From Bacteroidota bacterium (lineage in GTDB: Bacteria; Bacteroidota; Bacteroidia; AKYH767-A; 2013-40CM-41-45), in assembly GCA_026391975.1 (NCBI GenBank), contig JAPLDB010000013.1, positions 1 to 51,288 of the forward strand: DNA of 51,288 nucleotides. The letters are read 5' to 3'. The notes under the pieces are model-generated. The model worked only from the letters and a program-made list of their open reading frames with translations. It made no database searches and was not told the DNA's origin. The translations under genes were made by a program, and so were the position numbers. Below, one piece after another: positions 25,535-33,820 of the stretch (position 1 is its first letter; the number at the start of each line of letters is the position of its first letter).

Positions 25535-25570
25535 TAGAAAAAAGTAAATAACAATAATCAACAAACAGAT

Positions 25571-26947
25571 ATGGAACAAACACTGGCATTTGTAAAGAGC
25601 AACGAAAATCGTTTTCTCGAAGAACTTTTTGAATTACTGCGCATACCGAGTGTGAGCGCTGATACAAAGTACAAACCGGAGGTGGCGCGTGCTGCAGAAT
25701 TTATCAGAACGAGTCTGGAAAAAGCAGGTGCGGAAAAAGTTGAGATCTGTCCGACATCAGGGCATCCGATTGTTTACGGTGAAAAGATCATTGATCCGAA
25801 ACTGCCGACGGTAATTGTATACGGTCACTATGATGTTCAACCTGCCGATCCGGTAAATCTATGGACTACTCCACCGTTTGAGCCACAGGTGCGTGATGGA
25901 AAAATTTATGCGCGCGGAAGCTGCGATGATAAAGGACAAGTATTCATGCATATCAAAGCTTTTGAAAGTATGATGAAAACAAATTCTCTTCCATGCAATG
26001 TACGTTTCATGATCGAAGGAGAAGAAGAAGTTGGGTCATCCAACCTGGGCGCTTGGGTACGCGAAAATAAAAACAGACTTAAGGGAGATGTAATATTGAT
26101 CTCAGATACTTCCATTGTTGCCAATGACACTCCAAGTATTGAAGTCGGGCTTCGCGGATTGAGTTATGTTCAGGTTGAAGTAACAGGTCCTAACCGTGAT
26201 CTGCATTCAGGCGTTTATGGTGGCGCAGTTTCTAATCCGATCCAGGTTTTGTGTGATATGATCGCCTCGATGAAAGACAAGGAAAACCGCATCACCATAC
26301 CGGGATTTTATGATGATGTGTTGGAATTGACAAGTGATGAAAGAATAGAACTGAATAAGACACCATTCAACCTGAATGAATATAAAAAAGACCTTGGCAT
26401 TGATGAGGTCCGCGGAGAAACAGGATATACAACACTTGAACGCACAGGAATCCGTCCGACATTTGAGTTGAACGGAATCTGGGGTGGATATACAGGTGAA
26501 GGATCAAAGACTGTTCTTCCTTCACAGGCTTTTGCAAAGATCAGTATGCGACTAGTGCCTCACCAGACCACAGATAAGATCACTGAAATTTTTACGAAAC
26601 ATTTTACATCCATTGCTCCAAAAGGAGTGAAAGTTAAAGTGACTCCACATCATGGTGGCGAACCGGTTGTTACCCCAACTGATTCAGTAGCATTTAAAGC
26701 TGCGAGCAAAGCGATGGAAACAACTTTCGGCAAAAAACCGATTCCAACCCGCGGAGGCGGCAGTATTCCTATCGTGGCTTTGTTTGAAAAGGAACTGGGT
26801 TTGAAATCTGTTTTGATGGGATTCGGCCTTGACAGCGATCTGATCCATTCCCCGAATGAGCATTATGGCATATTCAATTTCATGAAGGGAATTGAGACCA
26901 TTCCATTGTTCTTTAAGAATTTTGCTGATATGAGCGCCAAAGGGTAA
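25571..26947 (+). CDS. M20-family metallodipeptidase
   Basis: A 458-aa cytosolic zinc peptidase of the M20 family, nearest in pattern to CNDP/carnosinase-like dipeptidases. Metal ligands are visible as H86 and D88 (YGHYDVQPAD), D119-D120 (GSCDDKG) and the catalytic/ligand glutamates at 151-153 (EGEEEVGS). The lid domain begins with the GLSYVQVEVTGPNRDLHSG stretch, and the C-terminal metal-binding part has GFGLDSDLIHSPNE, where the last His is the third ligand. No signal peptide. A good RBS is not obvious; the leader is AT-rich. Confidence 0.94.
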   Translation: MEQTLAFVKSNENRFLEELFELLRIPSVSADTKYKPEVARAAEFIRTSLEKAGAEKVEICPTSGHPIVYGEKIIDPKLPTVIVYGHYDVQPADPVNLWTTPPFEPQVRDGKIYARGSCDDKGQVFMHIKAFESMMKTNSLPCNVRFMIEGEEEVGSSNLGAWVRENKNRLKGDVILISDTSIVANDTPSIEVGLRGLSYVQVEVTGPNRDLHSGVYGGAVSNPIQVLCDMIASMKDKENRITIPGFYDDVLELTSDERIELNKTPFNLNEYKKDLGIDEVRGETGYTTLERTGIRPTFELNGIWGGYTGEGSKTVLPSQAFAKISMRLVPHQTTDKITEIFTKHFTSIAPKGVKVKVTPHHGGEPVVTPTDSVAFKAASKAMETTFGKKPIPTRGGGSIPIVALFEKELGLKSVLMGFGLDSDLIHSPNEHYGIFNFMKGIETIPLFFKNFADMSAKG

Positions 26948-27043
26948 TGTGAACCCGGTGTTAAGGGAATTATTTTTATTTCCTTTCAATAACTTCTGTA
27001 ATTCTTCGTTACTGTTTTAACAATCGCATTGGTAAACAATCTT

Positions 27044-27051
27044 TATCTTTA
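27044..27051 (+). promoter_or_regulatory. Weak -7 box (TATCTTTA) of the DUF1501 operon
   Basis: TATCTTTA differs from TAnnTTTG in the last base. It lies 26 nt before the first ATG of the operon. No -33 at good spacing. Confidence 0.4.
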
Positions 27052-27077
27052 GGTTCTTAAAACCATCTTAAACACAG

Positions 27078-27944
27078 ATGAAACGAATTGGCGGACTCTT
27101 ATTGCTATTTTCTTTCCTGATCTTTATTGCTTCATGCAGTGATGAAGAAGTAATTCCCAATAACACTGCACCACCGGATCAGACCATTGAGAATGTCACC
27201 ATCAGCAATTACGTAAACCGCGTTTACGTTTCTGTGCTTGGCCACGAAGCAAGTGATAGCGAGAAAAACACAGGTTATAACCTGCTTCGTCAAAACAACC
27301 TGTCAAATGCAAGCCGGTCGCAGTTTCTGGACCAGGTTTTTTCTTCCGGAAGTTATCTTCCACATCTTTATGATTTTGCCCGCACTGAATTGCTGAATAA
27401 TCTCGACACAGCTCAAATCACTTTTTATCTTTATCTTTTCAATCTTGACATACAAGATACAGCTTACCAGCTATATTGGAGCACTTTCATTTATGAAATT
27501 GAAAGACTCGATAGCCTGCAACGCGTACCTGCCGACCTCACAAATAATTTGCTGGACATTTCGCACCTCCACAAGCGTTGTGCAAACAATTATTTCTATG
27601 ACCAGATCAACATGGGCACGGAAAATTTTGTGATAAGCTGCTTCCAGCATTTTCTTAGCAGGTATCCAACAGCAAATGAATTGAGTGAAGGGAAGAAAAT
27701 GGTGGATGGGGCACCGGCAATATTATTTCTCGAATCAGGGCAAAACAAAACTGATTTTGTAAACATCTTTTTTGCTTCCAGGGATTATCAGGAAGGACTT
27801 GCCATCAATCTCTATAACAGATACCTTTTGCGCAATCCAACATCCATAGAAATGGGCAATGCTGTGCAGGCCTTCAGCACCACCCATGATTATATACAAA
27901 TGCAGAAAGATATATTATCCACCAACGAATACATCGGAATATAA
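27078..27944 (+). CDS. Lipoprotein, first gene of the DUF1501 operon
   Basis: A 288-aa protein with a lipoprotein signal (IASCSD). The mature part is mostly helical. Two segments, YVNRVYVSVLGHEASDSE and FLSRYPTANELSEG, look like repeats of a unit also found in DUF1549/DUF1800-type or DUF4214-like proteins, where a short helix is followed by R-x-P-T/S. YNRYLLRNPTSIEMG is a third such copy. I do not assign a function. The stop overlaps the next ATG (TAATG). The partners suggest a cell-surface module. Confidence 0.7.
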   Translation: MKRIGGLLLLFSFLIFIASCSDEEVIPNNTAPPDQTIENVTISNYVNRVYVSVLGHEASDSEKNTGYNLLRQNNLSNASRSQFLDQVFSSGSYLPHLYDFARTELLNNLDTAQITFYLYLFNLDIQDTAYQLYWSTFIYEIERLDSLQRVPADLTNNLLDISHLHKRCANNYFYDQINMGTENFVISCFQHFLSRYPTANELSEGKKMVDGAPAILFLESGQNKTDFVNIFFASRDYQEGLAINLYNRYLLRNPTSIEMGNAVQAFSTTHDYIQMQKDILSTNEYIGI

Positions 27945-28429
27945 TGAGATCAATCAGGTTGTTTTTTTTCGTTATTGCCTTTGCAGGTTTGCAGTCTTCC
28001 TGCAAAAAGGATTATGTGTATGAAGTTGATGATGTCACAGTCTCACAACCGGGCGGTTCAAAAGACAATGTAAAAACCACCACGGAGTTTATATCAATCG
28101 TTTATTCTGATTTGTTCAACACAATTATTCCAACCGACACTTTGCTTTATGTGCAACAGGCATATGAAGCCTTCGGTGATAAAAAACTTATTGAAGACAG
28201 AATCGTGCGTCACTTTCTGAATTCGACTTCAGTACAGATCCCTTCTGATGCAACAATGAGGGCGAATGTTCCTTTGTTTGTTGATGAAACGATCCAGAAA
28301 TTCTTCAACAGAAAGCCGGATGCATTTGAGAATTATTTTATCAGCAATATCATTTCGAATGCGACTACCATTACGCCGATGATGGTTTATTATGCGTGTA
28401 TGACGAGTAATGAGTATAGGTATTATTAA
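27944..28429 (+). CDS. Small lipoprotein, second gene of the DUF1501 operon
   Basis: A 161-aa protein with a signal peptide and lipobox (QSSCKK). The mature protein is helix-rich with TEFISIVYSDLFNTIIP and IQKFFNRKPDAFENYFIS, the latter echoing the RxPT/S repeats of the preceding protein, so the two may share a fold. Function unknown. Translation is coupled by a one-base overlap with the preceding stop. The stop codon itself is the first part of the heptamer array that separates this gene from DUF1501. Confidence 0.65.
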   Translation: MRSIRLFFFVIAFAGLQSSCKKDYVYEVDDVTVSQPGGSKDNVKTTTEFISIVYSDLFNTIIPTDTLLYVQQAYEAFGDKKLIEDRIVRHFLNSTSVQIPSDATMRANVPLFVDETIQKFFNRKPDAFENYFISNIISNATTITPMMVYYACMTSNEYRYY

Positions 28430-28574
28430 GGCAAAAGTTAAAAGTCAAAAGTTAAAAGTTACAAGTCAGAAGTTTGAAGTTTGAAGTTTGAAGTTTGAAG
28501 TTTGAAGTTTGAAGTTTGAAGTTTGAAGTTTGAAGTTTGAAGTTTGAAGTTTGAAGTTTGAAGTTTGAAGTTTG
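28428..28574 (+). repeat. Heptamer array (21 units) starting in a stop codon
   Basis: Twenty-one 7-nt units follow without a break. The first six are degenerate (AAGGCAA, AAGTTAA, AAGTCAA, AAGTTAA, AAGTTAC, AAGTCAG), then come fifteen perfect copies of AAGTTTG (28470-28574). The first unit overlaps the TAA of the upstream gene. An A-rich tail follows, then the DUF1501 ATG at 28594. Copy number of such perfect repeats may vary by slippage. Confidence 0.92.
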
Positions 28575-28593
28575 AAAAAAAAATATAATCTGA

Positions 28594-29934
28594 ATGAGAA
28601 GGAGAGAATTCATCAAGAAAGCAGGGCTTGCGACAGCGGGAGCATTTGCGATTCCTTATATTCTTCCTTCGGGGAGGTTGTTTGCAGCATCCGGAATCCG
28701 CAAAGTAAACCATGTAGTGTTCTGCATGTTCGCAGGCGGCGTACGCAACATGGAATCGGTTGACAAAGCCCTGGGAAACCTGATGCCACACATGTTGCTC
28801 GGCAACGAATCCATTTCAACTGATATTGCAGCTGCACTTGCTGCAAGTCCGCTTCCAAACCTTAACCTGGGTTATAATCTGCAAACCAAAGGGACGATCT
28901 TCAAAGAATTCCGTTACAAGAGCGGTCCGACAGGACATTTTAACGGACATACAACTGCCATCACAGGAGCATACACTACGGCTGATCTGAATATCAAAGA
29001 TCATCCGCACACACCGACCATATTCGAATTTTACAGGAAACATAATTCGCCGGCACAAACGGCACGCAAATGCTGGTGGGTATCAAATGCCCTGGGCCCT
29101 TATCCTGCGCTCAACTTCAGCTCCTATGCAGGATATGGTGCACAATTCGGTGCAAATTTTATTGCACCAACTTATATGTTCAGCAACCAGGGTTATAATT
29201 CAATCGGCACACTCAAAACATTTACGAGCGCTGAAGAAGCATCGGTCAACAACATGCGTACATTCATGAATCACAACTTCAACAAGAGTTTTGTGGATGG
29301 TGATGCGGGCGTGACCAACATTGAAGCTGATGCTGCAGAACTGCAAACATGGATCAACTCCATGTTCAGCCAGTATCAGGGAGGCGCTTTCAATAACCCA
29401 TGGGGAGCAGGATCATCGATGAACAATGACATGATGAATATTTTCTTTGCAGAGAAGATCATTGATCAGTTTGCACCTGAACTGATGGTTGTAAACATGC
29501 AGGATGTGGATGTGGCGCATTTCAATTTTACTGACTATGCCGTCAATTTGCACAAGGCAGATTTTGCAGTGGCTCACCTCTGGAATAAAATACAAAGCAC
29601 TCCGGGAATGATGAATGATACGGTGATGATCATTGCACCGGAACATGGCAGGAACCTGACTGGCAATTCAAGTATTGATCAGAATGGTCGTGCAGCACTT
29701 GATCATACTGCTGCACTTGATGAATTGAGCGGCGACCAGATGGCAAGAGAAATCTTCTGCCAGGTCCTGGGCCCGTCAAATATTGTTCAGCAGGGGCAGG
29801 TCATATCAGGTACTGCGGGAGAAAGCATAGATGTGGCAGCTGCCATCGCCAACCTGCTTGGATTCGATACGCAGGTGCCATCAGGATTACTTCGTGATTT
29901 TAATGCAACAGGTATTCAACAGGCGTTTCTATGA
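28594..29934 (+). CDS. Tat-exported DUF1501 protein
   Basis: A 446-aa protein with a twin-arginine signal (RRREFIKKAGLATAGAFAIPYILP), so it is exported folded, probably with a bound metal. The rest matches DUF1501, a sulfatase/alkaline-phosphatase-like superfamily: SGPTGHFNGHTTAITGAY near 110, DVDVAHFNFTDY with metal-ligand-type Asp and His, and a C-terminal TVMIIAPEHGRNL. The enzymatic role is unproven in the family. It overlaps the next gene by an ATGA stop/start and is the third gene of the operon, after the heptamer array. Confidence 0.88.
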   Translation: MRRREFIKKAGLATAGAFAIPYILPSGRLFAASGIRKVNHVVFCMFAGGVRNMESVDKALGNLMPHMLLGNESISTDIAAALAASPLPNLNLGYNLQTKGTIFKEFRYKSGPTGHFNGHTTAITGAYTTADLNIKDHPHTPTIFEFYRKHNSPAQTARKCWWVSNALGPYPALNFSSYAGYGAQFGANFIAPTYMFSNQGYNSIGTLKTFTSAEEASVNNMRTFMNHNFNKSFVDGDAGVTNIEADAAELQTWINSMFSQYQGGAFNNPWGAGSSMNNDMMNIFFAEKIIDQFAPELMVVNMQDVDVAHFNFTDYAVNLHKADFAVAHLWNKIQSTPGMMNDTVMIIAPEHGRNLTGNSSIDQNGRAALDHTAALDELSGDQMAREIFCQVLGPSNIVQQGQVISGTAGESIDVAAAIANLLGFDTQVPSGLLRDFNATGIQQAFL

Positions 29935-30827
29935 TGAATAAGAAAATACTTTTTCTTTTTGCAATCGTAATGGTCATTTTTTCGTGTGAAAAAACGCCGG
30001 ACAATCCGTATGATAATGTCAATTACAATACCGACACAACGACCGCTGCTACTGCAGATCCGAACACCATCGTGGGCCTGCACCGTAATATTTTCTTTCC
30101 TCGCTGTGCGAAGTCAGGCTGCCATGACGGAACATTTGAACCCGACTACAGAACGGTGATGTCAACTTATTCGACGCTCGTTTATCAGCCGGTAATTAAA
30201 TCCACAGTGGATTCACTTTCATTTTTCAGACTGCGTGTAATTCCATTTAATGCAGACAGTTCATTGCTGATAGAGAGATTGACAACGTCAACGAGTGATT
30301 ACATGCCTTCCAACGGAAACAGGCTATCAGGTACAGACATAGATCACATCCGCACATGGATCAACAACGGGGCGAAAGACCAGAATGGAAACATCCCTGT
30401 TGCGCCTAATCTTCCTCCTGTTATCACTGCGATCTTTGCGATTGACCAGAACCCGCCATATGCGCAGGTGGATACAGGCAGGCTTGGAGGCATTTCATAC
30501 AATCCGTTCATCGTTCATCCCGGACAGAATTTCTATATCATATTTGCGTCTGAGGATGACAGCACCAGTGTTCCCAATTACACATTCAATCAGCTGAAGC
30601 TTTCTTATAATCAGGATGACTTCAACAGTGCAACCATAGTGAATGCTACATACAATTCATTGGCACAACAATGGCTCGTTCCTATCAGCGCAAACAACTA
30701 CACGCTCAACGACACAGTCTTCTTCCGTTATTATGTAAATGACGGGGACCATGTGCAACCAACAGAATTTCCGCGAAACGACTACCCATATTATTACAAA
30801 TATTACTGTTCATTTATTGTGCAATGA
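29931..30827 (+). CDS. Lipoprotein c-type cytochrome-like protein (CX4CH)
   Basis: A 298-aa protein with a lipobox (IFSCEK). Residues 45-155 resemble small c-type cytochrome domains of the planctomycete/PSCyt type: the haem site reads CAKSGCH (C59, C64, H65), i.e. CX4CH rather than CXXCH, and a distal-ligand-type Met occurs in DYMPSNG, followed by IDHIRTWINNGAKDQNG. The C-terminal half (from about 165) is beta-rich. The start may be 29931 or the second ATG at 29934. It would sit on the periplasmic or outer surface and could pass electrons to or from the DUF1501 partner, which is inference. Confidence 0.8.
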   Translation: MMNKKILFLFAIVMVIFSCEKTPDNPYDNVNYNTDTTTAATADPNTIVGLHRNIFFPRCAKSGCHDGTFEPDYRTVMSTYSTLVYQPVIKSTVDSLSFFRLRVIPFNADSSLLIERLTTSTSDYMPSNGNRLSGTDIDHIRTWINNGAKDQNGNIPVAPNLPPVITAIFAIDQNPPYAQVDTGRLGGISYNPFIVHPGQNFYIIFASEDDSTSVPNYTFNQLKLSYNQDDFNSATIVNATYNSLAQQWLVPISANNYTLNDTVFFRYYVNDGDHVQPTEFPRNDYPYYYKYYCSFIVQ

Positions 30828-31273
30828 TGACAGATATGTTTAAAAAGATCTCCTTTTGGTTTTTATTTGCTGCGGCTCTTTCTTCATGCAAGAAAGACGA
30901 TGCAATTAGCAGTGATATCCCAACTATTGAACTGGTGAGTGTTTCATCCAACAATATTGCAGAAGGAGATCCACTTACTTTCAGGATAAAATACACCGAC
31001 GGTGACGGCGACCTCGGCGAGAACAATGCAAATGCGCACAACCTTTTTCTGACTGACAACCGCGTGGGAGTAACATACGAATACCGCATTCAGGAACTGG
31101 CGCCTTCGGGTTCGTCGTTGATTATCCGTGGTAACCTTGATGTAGTGCTCAATACAACAGCGATTACAAATGGCAGCAATTCGCAGAATGTGACCTATTC
31201 CATTTATGTGAAAGACAGGTCAGGAAACCAAAGCAACACGGTTACATCTTCTGACATCACCATTCACAATTGA
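30824..31273 (+). CDS. Small Ig-like lipoprotein, last gene of the operon
   Basis: A 149-aa protein with a signal peptide and lipobox (LSSCKK). The mature part is one beta-sandwich-like domain: it opens with PTIELVSVSSNNIAEGDPLTF, then an acidic DGDGDLGENN loop that looks Ca2+-binding, and ends with SIYVKDRSGNQSNTVTSSDITI. It overlaps the cytochrome gene by ATGA. Likely an accessory cell-surface domain. The start could also be the ATG at 30836. Confidence 0.75.
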   Translation: MMTDMFKKISFWFLFAAALSSCKKDDAISSDIPTIELVSVSSNNIAEGDPLTFRIKYTDGDGDLGENNANAHNLFLTDNRVGVTYEYRIQELAPSGSSLIIRGNLDVVLNTTAITNGSNSQNVTYSIYVKDRSGNQSNTVTSSDITIHN

Positions 31274-31403
31274 ATGACTCCGCTGAGTGTGGGGTTATAT
31301 GATGTTTCAAAAAAAATATTGCTTAAAACAGATCTGCGAAACCTGAAAAATCAGAGCGGCTATATGCCTACCTTATCCTATGAGGAATTCTTTCAATTAA
31401 AAC

Positions 31404-32294
31404 TTAAGCGTCTTTTTTAGCTGTGCTTTTATTGATCAAATAAACGCCAATGAGCGCACCTGACAGTCCGAGGAAATGCAAAGGTGTCAGTGTTTCATGA
31501 TCAGCAAGTCCCCACATCACTGCAACAACAGGAATGAGATAGGTTACAGAAGTGGCAAACAATGCTCCTGAGACCTTGATGAGTTTATTAAAAAGTACGG
31601 TGCTCAGGGCTGTACCCATGATTGCGAGGATCAGTATATAAACCATGCTCATTCCTGCACCCTGAACAGTTTGCGTTCGGGAAATGAAATCTGTAAAGAA
31701 TAAAGAAATTCCCATTGGGATACCTGTGAACATCAATGCCATTGCTGTATTGCTATAGCTGTCGATGTCGGCAAGTTTGCTGCGGATAATATTTACACTG
31801 AAACCATAACAAACCGTTGCGAGAATTACAGCAGTAGTAAAGAGCAGATCACTTTGTGCATTGTCAGAATTTCTTCCGGCCACAAGCAAACAGGCGCCGA
31901 TCAGTCCGATGACAAGTCCGTAAATTTTATTTTGAGAAAACTTCATTTTAAACATGCTGATGCCGATCAGAAATGTAAACAGCGGCGTCAGCGAATTGAG
32001 CATTCCGGTAAGGGCACTGTTGAGGTGTGTTTCAGCGAGCGGAAAAAGAATGGAAGGAATCCCGTTACCCAGCCATCCTGCTGCGGCCAGGTATTTCCAT
32101 TTTTCTCTGGGGACTTTTTTAAGCGCGCTGACTAAAAAAGGCAGCAGACAAATAAAAGATGCACCCATCCTTAGCGCTCCGATCTGAAAAGGCGTATAGG
32201 TCTCCAGTCCGCGTTTCATCAGTATGAATGAACTGCCCCAGATCACAGCAAGCGCTACCATGAGTGTCCAGGCGGTGGTAGAATTGTTTTTCAT
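31404..32294 (-). CDS. EamA/DMT-family transporter
   Basis: A 296-aa inner-membrane protein with about ten hydrophobic helices in two EamA repeats. The first repeat begins LAVIWGSSFILMKRGLETYTPFQIGALRMGAS and the second follows about 145 residues later. Exporters of this family move small metabolites. It starts only 6 nt after the FAD oxidoreductase stop and so is the last gene of the long minus-strand run, which suggests it may work with that cluster, though this is by spacing. Confidence 0.9.
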   Translation of the reverse strand: MKNNSTTAWTLMVALAVIWGSSFILMKRGLETYTPFQIGALRMGASFICLLPFLVSALKKVPREKWKYLAAAGWLGNGIPSILFPLAETHLNSALTGMLNSLTPLFTFLIGISMFKMKFSQNKIYGLVIGLIGACLLVAGRNSDNAQSDLLFTTAVILATVCYGFSVNIIRSKLADIDSYSNTAMALMFTGIPMGISLFFTDFISRTQTVQGAGMSMVYILILAIMGTALSTVLFNKLIKVSGALFATSVTYLIPVVAVMWGLADHETLTPLHFLGLSGALIGVYLINKSTAKKDA

Positions 32295-32300
32295 TCCGGC

Positions 32301-33815
32301 TCAGGCAGCATTGATCTTGTTTAATAAATATTCAGTACCGAGCAGTTGGGAACAAGTGAGAACTGCACCAACAGTTACGCCCAGGACACCATGCATATTC
32401 AGGTTCTGACCTGTTAGCAGGATATTATCCACTTTCAATTTCGGCGAGATGAAAGATTTCATCGGCTCGGCTGCATCTTTCTCAATTCCATAAAGTGAAC
32501 CATCCCGCACTCCGATATAATCACGGAATGTGAGTGGTGTGGAAGCATAGTGCGATTTTATCTTTCCACGGATACCGGGGAATTTTTCTTCAATAAAACC
32601 TATCAGTTGATCGCTTTTACGGAGTTTAAATTCATTGTATTCGCTACCCCTGTCGGTCAGTTCCCTGGGAATTGTATGTTTTGTATCAGCCCATTTTTTT
32701 ACTTCATCGAATTTCATGTAACTCATAAGCGCAATGCTTTCAGCGAAGTTTTCAGTCTTTGATGAATAGGGCGTAAAAAGTGCATAGCTGGAAGGCCATT
32801 CATTTTCCCTGTAGTTGATCTCATTCCATACATCTTTTTTTGCATAGTGATAGATGTTGTGATTGAGGTATGGAAATGCGTTCTCCTTCATTACAATATT
32901 TAGTGTGAAAACCGAAATCGTATTGTTCAGTTCGCTGATGCGGTGTCGATAAGCAGGCCTGATCTTGCTATTCTCCAGTAAGTCAAGCGTATCAGCAGGA
33001 GGAATATTTGAAATAAATGTTTTAGCGAAAATTTTTTCTCCATTATCCAGTTCCACATATTGTGCCTTCTCTCCTTCGCACCTGATCTTCGAAACACGGG
33101 CATAATTTCTCACAACACCCCCCATGCCCTTTATATCCTTAACAAGCAGGGTTGCAATCTGGGACCCTCCATCCACACATTTCCATGAACTTTCAATATA
33201 GGTGTTCACAACCAGCGCATGAACATACAAAGGTGTTTTGTCTCCATTACCGGCATAAAGTGGATTAGAACCTGCAAGTACATTCTGAAGCATGACATCA
33301 CTTGTCACGGAGTTGATATAATCCCGCGCATTGATCTCAAAAATTTTTGTGTTAAGAATATCCTTGTCCCCCACCCTCAGATTATATAGTGGAAACTGCT
33401 GCGTTATTTCTCTGATCTTATTGCAATACTCAACGATTGCCTTTCTCTCTTTCGGAAAATCTTTTGAAAGAACTTCGATAAAGTTTTCATATCCCTGAGC
33501 ATGCCTGTATTCCTTCTCATGTCCTGAAAAACTGATTACGTCAAAGCCGTCCATGTCCATGCGTTTCAGCTTCAACCTATCCATGAGGCCGAAATATTTG
33601 AAATAACGATTAAGGTTCTGGCCCTCTGCAAGTCCTCCGATATAATGGATGCCTGTATCAAATATTGCGCGGTCGCGAACAAAGATCTGGAGGTTGCCTC
33701 CAAACTGCCTATTTTTTTCGAGGACGCAAACCTTATACCCTTCCTTTGCAAGGATGTAAGCACACTCCAGTCCACCGAGGCCGCTACCGATTATTACTAC
33801 ATCAAATTGCTCCAT
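32301..33815 (-). CDS. CrtI/phytoene-desaturase-like FAD oxidoreductase
   Basis: A 504-aa flavoprotein with the dinucleotide-binding GSGLGGLE at residues 11-18 and the E-K pair at 33-34 (VLEKNRQFGG). The C-terminal motif LLTGQNLNMHGVLGVTVGAVLT is the family's FAD-contact segment. It matches the CrtI/CrtO and RetSat-like oxidoreductases found near flexirubin genes in Bacteroidota. It may oxidise or isomerise the polyene product. It lies 5 nt after the RND fusion gene and 6 nt before the EamA gene. Confidence 0.87.
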   Translation of the reverse strand: MEQFDVVIIGSGLGGLECAYILAKEGYKVCVLEKNRQFGGNLQIFVRDRAIFDTGIHYIGGLAEGQNLNRYFKYFGLMDRLKLKRMDMDGFDVISFSGHEKEYRHAQGYENFIEVLSKDFPKERKAIVEYCNKIREITQQFPLYNLRVGDKDILNTKIFEINARDYINSVTSDVMLQNVLAGSNPLYAGNGDKTPLYVHALVVNTYIESSWKCVDGGSQIATLLVKDIKGMGGVVRNYARVSKIRCEGEKAQYVELDNGEKIFAKTFISNIPPADTLDLLENSKIRPAYRHRISELNNTISVFTLNIVMKENAFPYLNHNIYHYAKKDVWNEINYRENEWPSSYALFTPYSSKTENFAESIALMSYMKFDEVKKWADTKHTIPRELTDRGSEYNEFKLRKSDQLIGFIEEKFPGIRGKIKSHYASTPLTFRDYIGVRDGSLYGIEKDAAEPMKSFISPKLKVDNILLTGQNLNMHGVLGVTVGAVLTCSQLLGTEYLLNKINAA

Positions 33816-33820
33816 TCACT

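Larger units (their letters stand above)
25253..25570. other. Intergenic stretch before the M20 peptidase gene
   Basis: It holds a plus-strand promoter at 25413-25444 and a heptamer array at 25458-25534, both listed. Nothing else is recognised between 25253 and 25412. Confidence 0.6.

Noticed and set aside
25458-28574. CRISPR array
   Set aside because: The repeated units are only 7 nt and directly abutting, without spacers, and there are no cas genes.
28459-28791. Minus-strand frame with repeated NFKLQTS units
   Set aside because: It simply translates the heptamer array (period 7 nt gives a 7-residue repeat) and runs antisense into the DUF1501 gene.
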